DNA of 56,504 nt from Candidatus Kapaibacterium sp. (GCA_018882895.1 VERF01000009.1:1-56504); one strand, 5' to 3'; positions 19,822-29,234 are shown, counted from the stretch's first letter. The notes: generated from the letters alone by a model not told the origin. Made by a program: numbers and translations.

Positions 19822-22350
19822 ATGGCTGATTCCCGATCGACCAAACGAACGCAACCTACTGGGCTTACTCCCATGCAGAGATACGCCCCCTATCTGGCAT
19901 ACGGGTCCATCTTCCTGGTCGTGATCGCCTTCTTTGCCGATGCATTGTTTGGTGGCAAGAACTTCATGAGCGGTGGCGACAATGTTGCCTTCTACTCGTT
20001 CGTGCCCTATCTCGATGCAGCCAAACAGTCGGGTGAGTTTCCACTCTGGATGCCCTATATCTTCGGTGGCATGCCATCACTGGCATCCTTCCTTGCCGCA
20101 GGGGACAGAACATGGGACTTCGTTGGTCAGGCCCTGTTTGCCATTCCGCGCGGGCTTGGTGAGGCAACCAGCAACGACACCACGCGACTTGTGCTGTGGT
20201 ACATCATCTACGCATGGGGCGTCTACACACTATGCCGCGTCAAGGGGCTGGACCGGTCGATCGGCGTCTTCTCGGCCATCGGCGCCGTCCTCAGCACGTT
20301 CGTCATCGTATGGATCATGATCGGTCACAGCACAAAGCCGGTTTCGATGGCCACGCTACCGTGGATCCTGCTGGCTCTGGAGCGCCTTCGTGAGCGCTTC
20401 ACGCTGGCGAATCTGTTCCTTTTGATCCTGCCGCTGATCGTCCTCGTGTCGGCCACGCACCCACAAATGATGTTCTACATCGGCTGCGCTACGGCACTGT
20501 ATATGGTCGTCGAACTCGCCACGCGCATCATCACGCGCTCGGGCTGGGTTGACGTGCTGAAGGCAGGGGGCGGCCTGGCCATAGCCGGGATAATCGCGCT
20601 TGGTACACATGCCGATATGTTCCTGGCAACCCGTCAGTACACGGCCGAGTCCACGCGTGGTTCGGCCCCCTTGGTGCAATCCGCACAGAACAGCCAGGAT
20701 CAGTCCGGAGGAAACGACTACGAGTACGCTACGAACTGGTCGTTTTCGCCCGGTGAGATGTACACCTTCATCGTGCCGAGCTATTTCGGCTTTGGAAACA
20801 CCACGATCAAGACCAGTCGCAGTGCCCCGCCTCAGCGAGCTATGCTTTATTGGGGTCAGATGCCCTTTACCGATGCGGCCAATTACATGGGCATCGCCGT
20901 GCTCGTGCTGGGGCTCGTTGGGATGTTGCGGTATCGGCGCGATCCGTTCGTGATCTTCCTGACCGTGCTGTCAGTCTTCGCTCTACTGCTGTCAATGGGC
21001 AAGAACTTTCCGGTCCTTTACGACATCTTCTTCAACACTGTGCCTGCCTTCAACAAGTTCAGAGCCCCCTCCATGGCTCTCTGCCTGTTGCAGTTTGCGC
21101 TTCCGGTTCTGGCCGGCTACGGACTGACCGGAGTTCTCTCATGGGCAAAGGAGCAGAGCGTTGAGAATCGGCGTGCCGGATTGTGGGTCTTCATCGCAAC
21201 GGCCGTCGTTGCCGTGATGGTGTTCCTCGTTGCATCGGATGAGTCCGACTACAAGCGCGAGGTCGACGCTTCGTTCAGCGTCAAGCAGGGACAAAGTGCG
21301 CCGGCAGAGTACCTCGACATCGTTTACAACGAAATGCACGCCGACTCTCTTGCGGCGATGTTCTACCTACTGGTCGTTGGTGGTTTGGTGGTTCTTACGG
21401 CAAGGGGCGTTGTAAAGCCAACGCTAACGGTGTTGCTCTTCATCGGCCTCTTGACGGTTGATCTCTGGCGGGTAGACCGCCGGCCCTATGAGCCGAAGAA
21501 GGGATCGCCGGAGCAGAACGTGTTTGCCGCGACTGATATGATCGGATTTCTTAAGACCGACAAGTCGATCTATCGCATTTGCGATCTGAGGGAAGGCGTT
21601 CCCGCCAACTGGTGGGCATATCACTTCATCGAAAGCGTCGGCGGATACTCGTCGGCCAAGATGCGGGTGTATCAGGATATGCTTGACGTAGCAGCACCGG
21701 GTCCGGGACGTGAACCGGTTCCGGGCAACTCGCTCATCCTGAACCCGTTCTTGTGGAACCTTCTGAACGTCAAGTACATCGTCAGCTACCGTCCGCTCTA
21801 TCCCGGTGTCACCCCAACGTTTCAGTCGCAGGAGACCGGTGCACTTGTCTATGAGAACACGGACGTTCTGCCGCGTGCATGGTTCGTCGATACGGTCCGC
21901 GTTGAATCGAATCGTCGCAAGCTTCTCGAGCTTCTCCGTGACGGCACGTTTGATGCGCGGCGCACAGCATATGTTGAGCAGGCATTCGACGGTATGGGGT
22001 CTGTGGTCGCTGACACTTCCGCCACTGCCCGAGTAACTGAGAAGTCGAATCATCGGCTTGCTATTTCGACAACATCGCAGACGCAGCAGCTGCTCGTTGT
22101 CAGCGAGATGTTCTACAGCGAATGGAAGGCCTACGTCGATGGGCAACCGGTTGAGACCATCAAGACCAACTTCCTTCTTCGCGGCATCGCAGTGCCGGCC
22201 GGAACCCATTCGGTCGAGTTCCGTTTCGAGAGCCCTGCCTTTGAAAATGGTCGCACCATCAGTCTGGCTGCCAACGGCATAACTCTACTTATCGGACTCG
22301 GTGGCCTGCTGATGTGGTCACGCGAACGCAGAAAGCCGAACCAAGCATGA
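19822..22350 (+). CDS. YfhO-like polytopic membrane protein
   Basis: 842 aa from ATG 19822 (MADSRSTKRT), with GGAG 8 nt ahead; the in-frame ATG at 19759 lies upstream of the probable promoter. Many hydrophobic helices, beginning LAYGSIFLVVIAFFADALFG, alternate with large extracytoplasmic loops. A soluble C-terminal domain (about residues 560-810) precedes a last helix. This is the layout of YfhO/GT-C-type proteins, which in Gram-positives act in lipid-linked glycan transfer. The substrate here is unknown. It overlaps the next gene by ATGA. Confidence 0.8.
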   Translation: MADSRSTKRTQPTGLTPMQRYAPYLAYGSIFLVVIAFFADALFGGKNFMSGGDNVAFYSFVPYLDAAKQSGEFPLWMPYIFGGMPSLASFLAAGDRTWDFVGQALFAIPRGLGEATSNDTTRLVLWYIIYAWGVYTLCRVKGLDRSIGVFSAIGAVLSTFVIVWIMIGHSTKPVSMATLPWILLALERLRERFTLANLFLLILPLIVLVSATHPQMMFYIGCATALYMVVELATRIITRSGWVDVLKAGGGLAIAGIIALGTHADMFLATRQYTAESTRGSAPLVQSAQNSQDQSGGNDYEYATNWSFSPGEMYTFIVPSYFGFGNTTIKTSRSAPPQRAMLYWGQMPFTDAANYMGIAVLVLGLVGMLRYRRDPFVIFLTVLSVFALLLSMGKNFPVLYDIFFNTVPAFNKFRAPSMALCLLQFALPVLAGYGLTGVLSWAKEQSVENRRAGLWVFIATAVVAVMVFLVASDESDYKREVDASFSVKQGQSAPAEYLDIVYNEMHADSLAAMFYLLVVGGLVVLTARGVVKPTLTVLLFIGLLTVDLWRVDRRPYEPKKGSPEQNVFAATDMIGFLKTDKSIYRICDLREGVPANWWAYHFIESVGGYSSAKMRVYQDMLDVAAPGPGREPVPGNSLILNPFLWNLLNVKYIVSYRPLYPGVTPTFQSQETGALVYENTDVLPRAWFVDTVRVESNRRKLLELLRDGTFDARRTAYVEQAFDGMGSVVADTSATARVTEKSNHRLAISTTSQTQQLLVVSEMFYSEWKAYVDGQPVETIKTNFLLRGIAVPAGTHSVEFRFESPAFENGRTISLAANGITLLIGLGGLLMWSRERRKPNQA

Positions 22351-22946
22351 CGCAAGCACTTCATGAACTATGTCAGACGTCAGTGTCCGCCAACGGATGG
22401 GTGGAGCTGACAGCTGAGGAGATCGCCCGGCTGACGCCGCAGGATGCCGAAGATATCTTCGCCGAGTTCGGATCCCGAGCACTGTTTCGCCTTCCAAGTC
22501 ATGAGATCGATTTCTTCGAGTGGCTGCGAACGAATGACCCGCCGGTGTGGAACGATCTATGGGCCGACGATGTGAATGCCCCTTATCTGATCTGCCTCTC
22601 ATACTTGAAGGACTTCACAGGCGGCGTTGGCAAGGGGGCTTTTCTGATCCGTGATCTGCAGAAGGAAGACAACTATTTCTTCACGCCTGACATGTTGCTA
22701 GAGAAGGAATCCACCGATTTCGTAGGTGCCGTTCGTGAGCGTTTCATCTCCGGAGAACGCATAACCGTTGAGCAAGCTCTTACGGTGGAGATCTCGGCAG
22801 GACCCGTTGATATCTGGCATTTTGCATACCTCAGAGGTGTAGACCTGCAGCGGGCAAAGAAGGCTGTGGATTCGTTGGTGGAGGATCGCATCATCGTTCA
22901 CGTTCGATCGGCTGAACACCTTTCGACATACTTCGACGTGGAGTAA
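22347..22946 (+). CDS. Conserved-looking protein of unknown function
   Basis: 199 aa from ATG 22347 (MTQALHELCQTSVSANGW), which overlaps the upstream stop as ATGA. It is acidic and soluble, with no signal peptide or membrane segment. Visible features are ELTAEEIARLTPQDAEDIF near the start and a C-terminal segment (VDLQRAKKAVDSLVEDRI) that could be a small winged-helix-like fold. I do not recognise the family. Tight coupling to both neighbours suggests co-expression with the YfhO-like protein and aspartate kinase. Confidence 0.85.
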   Translation: MTQALHELCQTSVSANGWVELTAEEIARLTPQDAEDIFAEFGSRALFRLPSHEIDFFEWLRTNDPPVWNDLWADDVNAPYLICLSYLKDFTGGVGKGAFLIRDLQKEDNYFFTPDMLLEKESTDFVGAVRERFISGERITVEQALTVEISAGPVDIWHFAYLRGVDLQRAKKAVDSLVEDRIIVHVRSAEHLSTYFDVE

Positions 22947-22951
22947 GATCC

Positions 22952-24274
22952 ATGATCGTTGCGAAGTTTGGAGGCACATCGGTCGCCGACGCCTCAGCCC
23001 TGCGGCAGGTGGATTCGGTCGTGGAATCACTTCTTCGTGAGCATAATCCCGAAGGACTGGTTGTGGTTCTTTCGGCCACGTCAGGCACCACAAGCCAGCT
23101 TCTGGACATCGCCCGCAATGCTGGTAGTGGTAGGCCGTATCGTGACGAGCTTGATGCGCTTGTCACACGGCATCGGAACATTGCAACAGAACTCGTCGGC
23201 TCGCCGGATTGTGTCGCAGCTCTCGTTACGTCGTGCCGCGAGTTTGCCGACGCCGTAGCCGTTCTTGGTGAATGGAACGACGCCACACTTGACGCATTTA
23301 GTGCCTACGGCGAACTTCTCAGCACGGCGATCTTCCACTCGTTTCGACAAGCGTCTGGCCATGCAAGTATGCTCGTTGATGCGCGTGCGCTCATCGTGAC
23401 CGATGACCGGCATCAGCAGGCCAACGTGGATGATGTGGCCACTGCTGCAGCGTGCCGCACCGTGTTGGCATCGCACACCAAGGTCGGTTCCGTTGTGATC
23501 ACCCAGGGCTTCATCGCTGCAAGCCATAGTGGAGCCACGACCACATTGGGACGTGGTGGCTCTGACTATTCGGCTGCCATCATAGGATCTTGTCTGGATG
23601 CTCAGCAGATTCTTATCTACACGGACGTCAGTGGTGTGTACTCATGCGATCCGCGGCTGGTTGCTGAGGCAAGCCCCCTGCCCGTTCTGAGCTTTGACGA
23701 AATGCGCGACATGGCCTCGTACGGTGCCAAGGTGCTTCATCCGGCCACAATCGCGCCGGCAGTGCGAGCGCGCGTGCCGGTCCATGTGTTGAACACGTTC
23801 CGGCCCGCTGAGAGCGGTACGATCATCAACGCCTCGGTGCCTGCGGAGTCGAGGATGCACGCAGTGTCCATTCTGCGCAACGTCAGGACGTTCAGCGTGC
23901 CCCGTGACGTTGGTTCACTGCTGACTGGGAATGAGTCCATTGGCCCCGACATCGTGCTCGCGATAACGGCAGCCAACCGACACACGATATGTCTTCACAA
24001 CGTCAGCCCGCAAATGTCGGCACTGCTTGATGCAATGACCACAGGGCACGACGTTCCCATGCGGCAGACATGCATCATTGCCGTTACCGGTCAGGGCATG
24101 ACCTGCCCCGACATCACCCGACGAATAGCAGAACGCATCGATGCGGCAGCGCGCAGTGCTCAGACCGCAGTCATCTCCGATACGTGCATTGTGTGCGTTG
24201 TAGATGAGACCGATGCAGAGAACTGCGCACGTGCCCTGCATGGTCTGGTCACTCGTCGACCAGACCCAGCTTGA
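22952..24274 (+). CDS. lysC: Aspartate kinase, monofunctional
   Basis: Phosphorylates aspartate, the first step toward lysine, threonine and methionine. 440 aa. KFGGTSVAD (residues 5-13) and GRGGSDYSAAIIG (about 200) are the kinase signatures, followed by YTDVSGVYSCDPR. The C-terminal region from about 310 fits paired ACT regulatory domains, with no homoserine dehydrogenase domain. It starts 5 nt after the upstream gene. Its 3' end overlaps plsY on the other strand by 26 nt. The symbol is by function; the allosteric class cannot be read. Confidence 0.95.
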   Translation: MIVAKFGGTSVADASALRQVDSVVESLLREHNPEGLVVVLSATSGTTSQLLDIARNAGSGRPYRDELDALVTRHRNIATELVGSPDCVAALVTSCREFADAVAVLGEWNDATLDAFSAYGELLSTAIFHSFRQASGHASMLVDARALIVTDDRHQQANVDDVATAAACRTVLASHTKVGSVVITQGFIAASHSGATTTLGRGGSDYSAAIIGSCLDAQQILIYTDVSGVYSCDPRLVAEASPLPVLSFDEMRDMASYGAKVLHPATIAPAVRARVPVHVLNTFRPAESGTIINASVPAESRMHAVSILRNVRTFSVPRDVGSLLTGNESIGPDIVLAITAANRHTICLHNVSPQMSALLDAMTTGHDVPMRQTCIIAVTGQGMTCPDITRRIAERIDAAARSAQTAVISDTCIVCVVDETDAENCARALHGLVTRRPDPA

Positions 24275-24881
24275 TGGCCTCGCGCACGGCTCCGATGTGA
24301 CGCAGGAATAGCACGAACGAGACACCCGTGACGGCAAGTCTGAATTCCGTGACATCGTCACACGGCACGAACATCGTTGGACGCAGCGCACTGTTCGGAA
24401 TACTCCATACCAGAATGGCTGTGGCCAGAATACCCGACATTGAGGCAATGTGGACCTGTTTGCGGATGGCATAATTGCCCGTCAAGTATCCGAGGATCCA
24501 GAAGACAAGCGGCAGAGGGCTCATGGCCGTCAGGCAGCCGGTTGCCGTGGCCAGTCCACGACCACCATCGAACTTTAGGAAGATCGAGTAGTTGTGTCCA
24601 AGAACCACACCGACGGCGGCCCACGCCGTGGCAGCGAAGTACGTGCCATGAAAGTGCTGGGCAAGCAGGACCACGATGGCACCCTTTGCCATGTCGGCCA
24701 GCATGACCCCAATGCCGGCGGCCTTGCTCTGGCTCACATCATAGAGATTGCGAGCGCCGACGTTGCCAGTGCCCTCGGTTCGAATGTCGGTACCGGCCAT
24801 GATTCGGCGAACGATCCAAGCCGTTGGAATGGAGCCGATGACATATGCCACAGCTGCGATTGAGAGTAACCCCAGATTCAT
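24249..24881 (-). CDS. plsY: Acyl-phosphate:glycerol-3-phosphate acyltransferase
   Basis: Makes lysophosphatidic acid from acyl-phosphate in the inner membrane. 210 aa with several membrane helices. The three PlsY motifs are present: GSIPTAWIV (16-24), GTGNVGARN (37-45) and GHNYSIFLKFDGGRGLAT (about 95-112). It is the last gene of the minus-strand operon; its ATG overlaps the permease stop as ATGA. PlsX is not nearby. Confidence 0.96.
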   Translation of the reverse strand: MNLGLLSIAAVAYVIGSIPTAWIVRRIMAGTDIRTEGTGNVGARNLYDVSQSKAAGIGVMLADMAKGAIVVLLAQHFHGTYFAATAWAAVGVVLGHNYSIFLKFDGGRGLATATGCLTAMSPLPLVFWILGYLTGNYAIRKQVHIASMSGILATAILVWSIPNSALRPTMFVPCDDVTEFRLAVTGVSFVLFLRHIGAVREAIKLGLVDE

Positions 24882-25747
24882 GCTCTCCCCTTGAGAATGC
24901 GAAGTTGAAGAAGTGAAATTGCCATCAGAATGATGAAGACGAGGTATGCGATGGCACTGGCGTACCCCATCGAGTCGGACTGTTCGAATGCTTGGTGATA
25001 GACCTCATAGACCAGCGTCGACGTGGCTCCCAAGGGGCCACCCTTGGTCATGATGTAGACCTCGACAAAGATCTGGAAGCTCTTGATGCTGTTGATGACG
25101 ATCACAAACAAAAGCGTTGGGCGAAGCATCGGCAATGTGATCCGGTAGAACTGTTGCCAGCGTGATGCACCAGCAAGTTCGGCCGATTCATAAATGTCCT
25201 TCGGAATCGATTCCATTCCGGCAAGGAACAAAACCATGTAGTAGCCGGCTGAAATCCAGACGTCCATTGCCATGATCGATGCCAAAGCCGTTGACGGATT
25301 TAGAAGCCACCCATCGGCCGGGTAGGATATGCCCATCATTGAGCAGATCACATTTACGTAACCATCGCGGGCATAGAGATTCGTGAACACCAAAGCGATG
25401 ACCACCAGCGACGTCACCGAGGGCAGAAAGAAGGATGCTCGGAAGAATGCCGCAAGACGAGGCGTACTCTGACGAACGGCCAAGGCCAGAGCAATGGCCA
25501 GCGCGGTCGTCACCGGAACTGTTCCAAAGGTGAACACAACCGTATTGGTGAGAGCATTCCAAAAGTCCTTGTCATCGAACGCGCGCCGATAATTGTCCAA
25601 TCCGATGAATGTCATCTGATTGGTCAGCGTCTGATAGTCACTCATGCTCAATACCAGCGCATACAGCAGCGGATAGAGCCAGAAGACGGCAAAGGTGATC
25701 AGCCACGGGGCCAGCAGCGTCCACGTATGGATGCTCTGCTTACGCAT
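24878..25747 (-). CDS. ABC transporter permease, carbohydrate type (MalF/UgpA-like)
   Basis: 289 aa from ATG 25747 (MRKQSIHTWTLLAPWLITFA), with GAGGAG ahead and an 8-nt overlap with maf. Six hydrophobic segments are visible. The EAA loop, YESAELAGASRWQQFYRITLP near residues 195-215, docks the ATPase. It belongs to the MalF/UgpA group of sugar or glycerol-phosphate importers. No ATPase, second permease or binding protein is adjacent, so partners must lie elsewhere. Position just ahead of plsY makes a glycerol-3-phosphate substrate imaginable, but this is speculation. Confidence 0.9.
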   Translation of the reverse strand: MRKQSIHTWTLLAPWLITFAVFWLYPLLYALVLSMSDYQTLTNQMTFIGLDNYRRAFDDKDFWNALTNTVVFTFGTVPVTTALAIALALAVRQSTPRLAAFFRASFFLPSVTSLVVIALVFTNLYARDGYVNVICSMMGISYPADGWLLNPSTALASIMAMDVWISAGYYMVLFLAGMESIPKDIYESAELAGASRWQQFYRITLPMLRPTLLFVIVINSIKSFQIFVEVYIMTKGGPLGATSTLVYEVYHQAFEQSDSMGYASAIAYLVFIILMAISLLQLRILKGRA

Positions 25748-26363
25748 GATCTGACTCCTCGACCAGACAGCGAAGCTCCGTATAGAGCAGTTCGAGCGGA
25801 AGTCCAACGATCGTGTAGTAACACCCTTCGACGTGCGAGACGAAAACGGCTCCGAAGTCATCCTGAATCCCGTAGGCACCTGCTTTGTCAAGGGGCGAAC
25901 CGGATGCCACATAGGCGGCTATCTCTTCATCGGACAGCTCGCGGAACGTCACCTTTGTGGCACGCGACGCCACGCGTCTGCCAAGCCCCTTGCCCCTGCC
26001 TACCAGAGCCAGGCCTGTGTGTACGACGTGCGTGCGACCACTCAGGCGGCGCAGCATCCGCGCTGCATCATCGGCATCGGCAGGCTTGTTCAGGACCTCG
26101 TCATCAAGCACCACCGTCGTATCGGAACCGATGACGATGGCATCAACCTGCGTCATCTCGCACCCGCGAATAGCCTTACGAAATGCCAGTTCACGCACGT
26201 ATTCGTGAGGTGGCAATGATGTGTCAACGGCATCTTCGTCGATGCTGGGCACGATGCTGGTGAACTGAAAGCCCACGTGACGCATCAATGCCTGACGGCG
26301 GGGTGATTGAGAGGCAAGAACCAGCGGCACCGGAAGGTGCAGCAGGTCGTTCAGGACGATCAT
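25740..26363 (-). CDS. maf: Maf family nucleotide pyrophosphatase
   Basis: House-cleaning enzyme that hydrolyses dTTP, UTP or modified nucleotides to monophosphates. 207 aa. The loop LASQSPRRQALM (16-27) is the Maf signature, and VIGSDTTVVLDDEVLNKP (about 77-94) holds the catalytic Asp. DKAGAYGIQDDFGAVFV follows near the C-terminus, the YhdE/dTTP-type sequence. It lies 48 nt after the peroxidase and overlaps the permease. Confidence 0.95.
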   Translation of the reverse strand: MIVLNDLLHLPVPLVLASQSPRRQALMRHVGFQFTSIVPSIDEDAVDTSLPPHEYVRELAFRKAIRGCEMTQVDAIVIGSDTTVVLDDEVLNKPADADDAARMLRRLSGRTHVVHTGLALVGRGKGLGRRVASRATKVTFRELSDEEIAAYVASGSPLDKAGAYGIQDDFGAVFVSHVEGCYYTIVGLPLELLYTELRCLVEESDHA

Positions 26364-26411
26364 GTTGTTGCGAACATACCCACGAGCGGCGGATATGTGG
26401 GCGGTAAAATC

Positions 26412-26945
26412 TCATTGATGCAGAGCCGCTTCGATGGCCGAGGTCACTTCGCGTGATGCAGGGTCGACACGACTACCAAAACGTGCAATGAGGCGTCCGT
26501 CCTTACCAACGAGAAACTTCTCGAAGTTCCAATCGATCTCTCCGGCAAGCTGCGGATTTCCGCCACCCGACGTTAGGAAGGTGAAAAGGGGCGCCTTGTC
26601 ACCACCCTTGACGCTGACCTTGGAGAACATGGGGAACGTGACGTCGTACTTGGTAGAGCAGAACGTCTTGATCTCATCGTTCGTACCTGGTTCCTGAGAA
26701 CCGAAGTCGTTGGCGGGGAATCCCATGACTACCAGCCCCCGGTCCCTATACGCGCGATAAAGCTCTTCAAGCGGTGTGTACTGCTTGGTGTATCCACAGA
26801 ATGAGGCCACGTTGACGATCAGGGCGACCTTGCCCTTGTATGAAGAAAGTTCAACGTCCGCCCCATCAATGGAACGCACCTTAAAGTCATGAATCGAAGA
26901 TGTCATGGAAGTCATTATTGCAAGTGAGAGAATGAGGGTCTTCAT
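26412..26945 (-). CDS. Glutathione peroxidase family thiol peroxidase
   Basis: 177 aa. The catalytic Cys is in NVASFCGYTKQYTPLEELY (about residues 45-63), followed by GFPANDFGSQEPGTNDEIK, with the catalytic Gln-containing segment and WNFEKFLV intact. Cysteine replaces selenocysteine. A second cysteine in FCSTKYDVTFPMF may be resolving, which would make it thioredoxin-dependent, as usual for bacterial members. The hydrophobic N-terminus (MKTLILSLAIMTSMTSS) may be a signal peptide. The ATG overlaps the upstream stop (ATGA). Confidence 0.93.
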   Translation of the reverse strand: MKTLILSLAIMTSMTSSIHDFKVRSIDGADVELSSYKGKVALIVNVASFCGYTKQYTPLEELYRAYRDRGLVVMGFPANDFGSQEPGTNDEIKTFCSTKYDVTFPMFSKVSVKGGDKAPLFTFLTSGGGNPQLAGEIDWNFEKFLVGKDGRLIARFGSRVDPASREVTSAIEAALHQ

Positions 26946-27532
26946 TGTAGATCTCCTGAGTCAGATGCCCGGTAAACCACAAACACAACCGGAGGATTCC
27001 CATTTTGGTTAACAAACCGCAATTCAATGCACGTATAACTCTCCTGAGAGAGGTCCGGCAGGATGTCCTCAATCGATCGGAGCTCAGACAGGCCCTCTTG
27101 GTGGGAATAGCAGACAATGGTGAGAATCCCGCCCGGCATCAGAATATCCAGCGCCTGCCTGATGGCATCAATCGTTGTCGCAGCCATCGTTGTGACGGAT
27201 TTTTCACCGCCCGGCAAGTAGCCAAGGTTGAACGTAACGGCACGAACACGTCCATGATGATGGGGCTCAACGTGCATGGTCATCGTCTCATGTCCGGCCA
27301 GCATCAAACGCACATCTGCGCCGTCGGGCGCCAGACGAGTACGAGCCACATCAAGGGCGATCTGCTGGACATCAAAGCCATACACGATGCCGTCCCTACC
27401 AACGCAATCGGCCAGGACGCGTGTGTCCCAACCATTGCCGACGGTCGCATCAATGGCAACGTCTCCCTGACTCAGCTGACTGCGCAGGAGCCGGTGTACC
27501 ATCGACACGGCATTCTCTGTTGACCTTTTCAT
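26942..27532 (-). CDS. mnmM: MnmM/YtqB-like tRNA methyltransferase
   Basis: 196 aa from ATG 27532, which overlaps the previous stop as ATGA. A Rossmann-fold SAM methyltransferase: AIDATVGNGWDTRVLAD is motif I near residue 30. FNLGYLPGGEKSVTT near 105 is the YtqB-family signature. In Bacillus, YtqB (MnmM) methylates nm5s2U34 to mnm5s2U34 in tRNA. The gene directly upstream is an FAD oxidoreductase of the MnmC2/MnmL kind that makes the nm5 substrate, which strongly supports the assignment. Confidence 0.82.
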   Translation of the reverse strand: MKRSTENAVSMVHRLLRSQLSQGDVAIDATVGNGWDTRVLADCVGRDGIVYGFDVQQIALDVARTRLAPDGADVRLMLAGHETMTMHVEPHHHGRVRAVTFNLGYLPGGEKSVTTMAATTIDAIRQALDILMPGGILTIVCYSHQEGLSELRSIEDILPDLSQESYTCIELRFVNQNGNPPVVFVVYRASDSGDLQ

Positions 27533-28509
27533 TTCCACCACCGTTGAATGTTAATCTCTGCGTCCGGATCGACTCCATCCAGCACGCAGGCCACTAGTTG
27601 CGCGGCGGCATATGGTCCCTGCAAAGCCCCCTTCGTACCAAGTCCATTGAGCACGAAGTGCGATGAATGATGCGGATGACAACCCACGAGAGGACGCTTG
27701 AACTTTGTTGATGGGCGCAGTGCAGAGCGATGATCTACCACGGCGATGTCGTGCTGAACCATCGATTGGGCTGCGGCCAGAAGTTCAGCCCGTGCAGCGG
27801 CAGTCGGATGTGGGTCGTGGTCATCCCAATCATGGGTTGCTCCGATCCTATAGCGGTCGCCATCGACGGGCAAGATCCAGGTACCGTTGGTCAGCACATG
27901 GCGCAGATCGAGTCCGGGGATGACCACATCCAGGATCTCGCCCTTCGACGGCTCAAGTGGCAGCCACGACCAGAGTGGATCGGAAAGAGCGCGGAATCCG
28001 GTACAATGAATGATGATGGATCCGGGATTCGGTTGGTCTGACCACGCGACGCGCGATCGCACCACCGCCATCAGTTGTGGAATGTCGATCGTCAGGACAT
28101 TGCCATGTTCCATTCCTCCGAACCGATAGACCACGCCGTCGAGCTCACCGGGCGTGATCTCGCGTACTCCAAAGACATCGAATTCGCCGGATTCAGAGCG
28201 ACGACGAAACCACTCTTGCATGTCGGCATTGCGAAACACTCTTCGAAGCTCGTACTCGCGGCGCAGCACTACATCACACTGTTGCTCGATCTCGCCGTAC
28301 GTCTCGCGGGCCCGAGCCAGCAGCTCCGGTCCGCGCCATGTAGGCTTCAGACGTTGGCCTGTGATCGGTGTGATCATTCCGGCAGCAACCAATGATGACG
28401 TGTCACCGGAAGAGTCATCCCAAGCGGTCACGCGGACTCCGCGCTTGAGAAACTCCCATGCCGCCAGCGAACCGGCCAGGCCCATTCCGACGATATGCAC
28501 CGACGTCAT
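27529..28509 (-). CDS. FAD-dependent oxidoreductase, MnmC C-domain/MnmL-like
   Basis: 326 aa DAO-family flavoprotein. The N-terminal dinucleotide fold is VHIVGMGLAGSLAAWEFLKR, followed by SSLVAAGMITPITGQR. The C-terminal part has HRSALRPSTKFKRPLVGCHP and LNGLGTKGALQGPYAA, which resemble the end of MnmC, where RPxTxDxxPxxG and GLGSRG-type motifs occur. MnmC2 and MnmL cut carboxymethyl from cmnm5U34 of tRNA. Coupling to the MnmM-like gene (ATGA) and to tcdA favours a tRNA role. An amino-acid oxidase such as a ThiO or DadA relative is the alternative. Confidence 0.75.
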   Translation of the reverse strand: MTSVHIVGMGLAGSLAAWEFLKRGVRVTAWDDSSGDTSSLVAAGMITPITGQRLKPTWRGPELLARARETYGEIEQQCDVVLRREYELRRVFRNADMQEWFRRRSESGEFDVFGVREITPGELDGVVYRFGGMEHGNVLTIDIPQLMAVVRSRVAWSDQPNPGSIIIHCTGFRALSDPLWSWLPLEPSKGEILDVVIPGLDLRHVLTNGTWILPVDGDRYRIGATHDWDDHDPHPTAAARAELLAAAQSMVQHDIAVVDHRSALRPSTKFKRPLVGCHPHHSSHFVLNGLGTKGALQGPYAAAQLVACVLDGVDPDAEINIQRWWK

Positions 28510-29234
28510 ACGGTGCGTCCGGCCAAACCTCGGATCACAACGCTGGCACAGGCGGCACCAAATGCTGCAGGCAGGTAGGGGGCGGTACCGAAGGCCGACC
28601 GTTTGAAGTTCGTACCATCGGTGTACATGAGGGATTCGTCATCGGTCTCTTCGAGCGAGTACACGGCCGTGATTCCGGTGCGGATACCGACGCGGTGGAG
28701 ACGCTTTCGAACGAAGCGCGCCAGTCGACATTTCTGAGATTCGGCAATGTCGGCAATGCGGATCATCGACGGATCCACCTTGCCCCCTGCCCCCATGGAA
28801 CTCACAATGCGGAAGCCCTTTCGGTGGGCGTGTTCGAGGAGGGACACCTTTGGGGCGAGTGAATCGATGGCATCGACGATGTAGTCGTACGAGGCAGATA
28901 GAAGGCGATCGATGCGGGCCGGTGTGACAAACTCCTGCATCGGCACGACGGACAGCTCGGGGTTGATGTCACGCAGCCGTTGGCGCATCACCTCGATCTT
29001 CAAGTGCCCTTCCGTGGAGGTCAGAGCCGGCAGCTGTCTATTCCTGTTCGACGGGTCGACCACGTCTCCGTCAACGATCGTCATGCGACCAACGCCGGCG
29101 CGAGCGATGAATTCGGCGGCAAATGATCCGACTCCGCCGAGACCAACGACAAGGACGTGCGACCGAGCGAACCGATCGACGGCCTCGTCACCTAAAAGTA
29201 ATCGTGTGCGGGATGTCCATCCCGCTCCGGTCAT
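28506..29234 (-). CDS. tcdA: tRNA threonylcarbamoyladenosine dehydratase
   Basis: E1-like enzyme that cyclises t6A37 to ct6A in ANN-decoding tRNAs using ATP. 242 aa from ATG 29234, chosen because it overlaps the tatD stop as ATGA and is followed directly by WTSRTRLLLGDEAVDRF. The nucleotide-binding GLGGVGSFAAEFIARAGVG, then DGDVVDPSNRNRQLPA, DAIDSLAPKVSLLEHA and a C-terminal FGTAPYLPAAFGAACAS are family hallmarks. Confidence 0.93.
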   Translation of the reverse strand: MTGAGWTSRTRLLLGDEAVDRFARSHVLVVGLGGVGSFAAEFIARAGVGRMTIVDGDVVDPSNRNRQLPALTSTEGHLKIEVMRQRLRDINPELSVVPMQEFVTPARIDRLLSASYDYIVDAIDSLAPKVSLLEHAHRKGFRIVSSMGAGGKVDPSMIRIADIAESQKCRLARFVRKRLHRVGIRTGITAVYSLEETDDESLMYTDGTNFKRSAFGTAPYLPAAFGAACASVVIRGLAGRTV

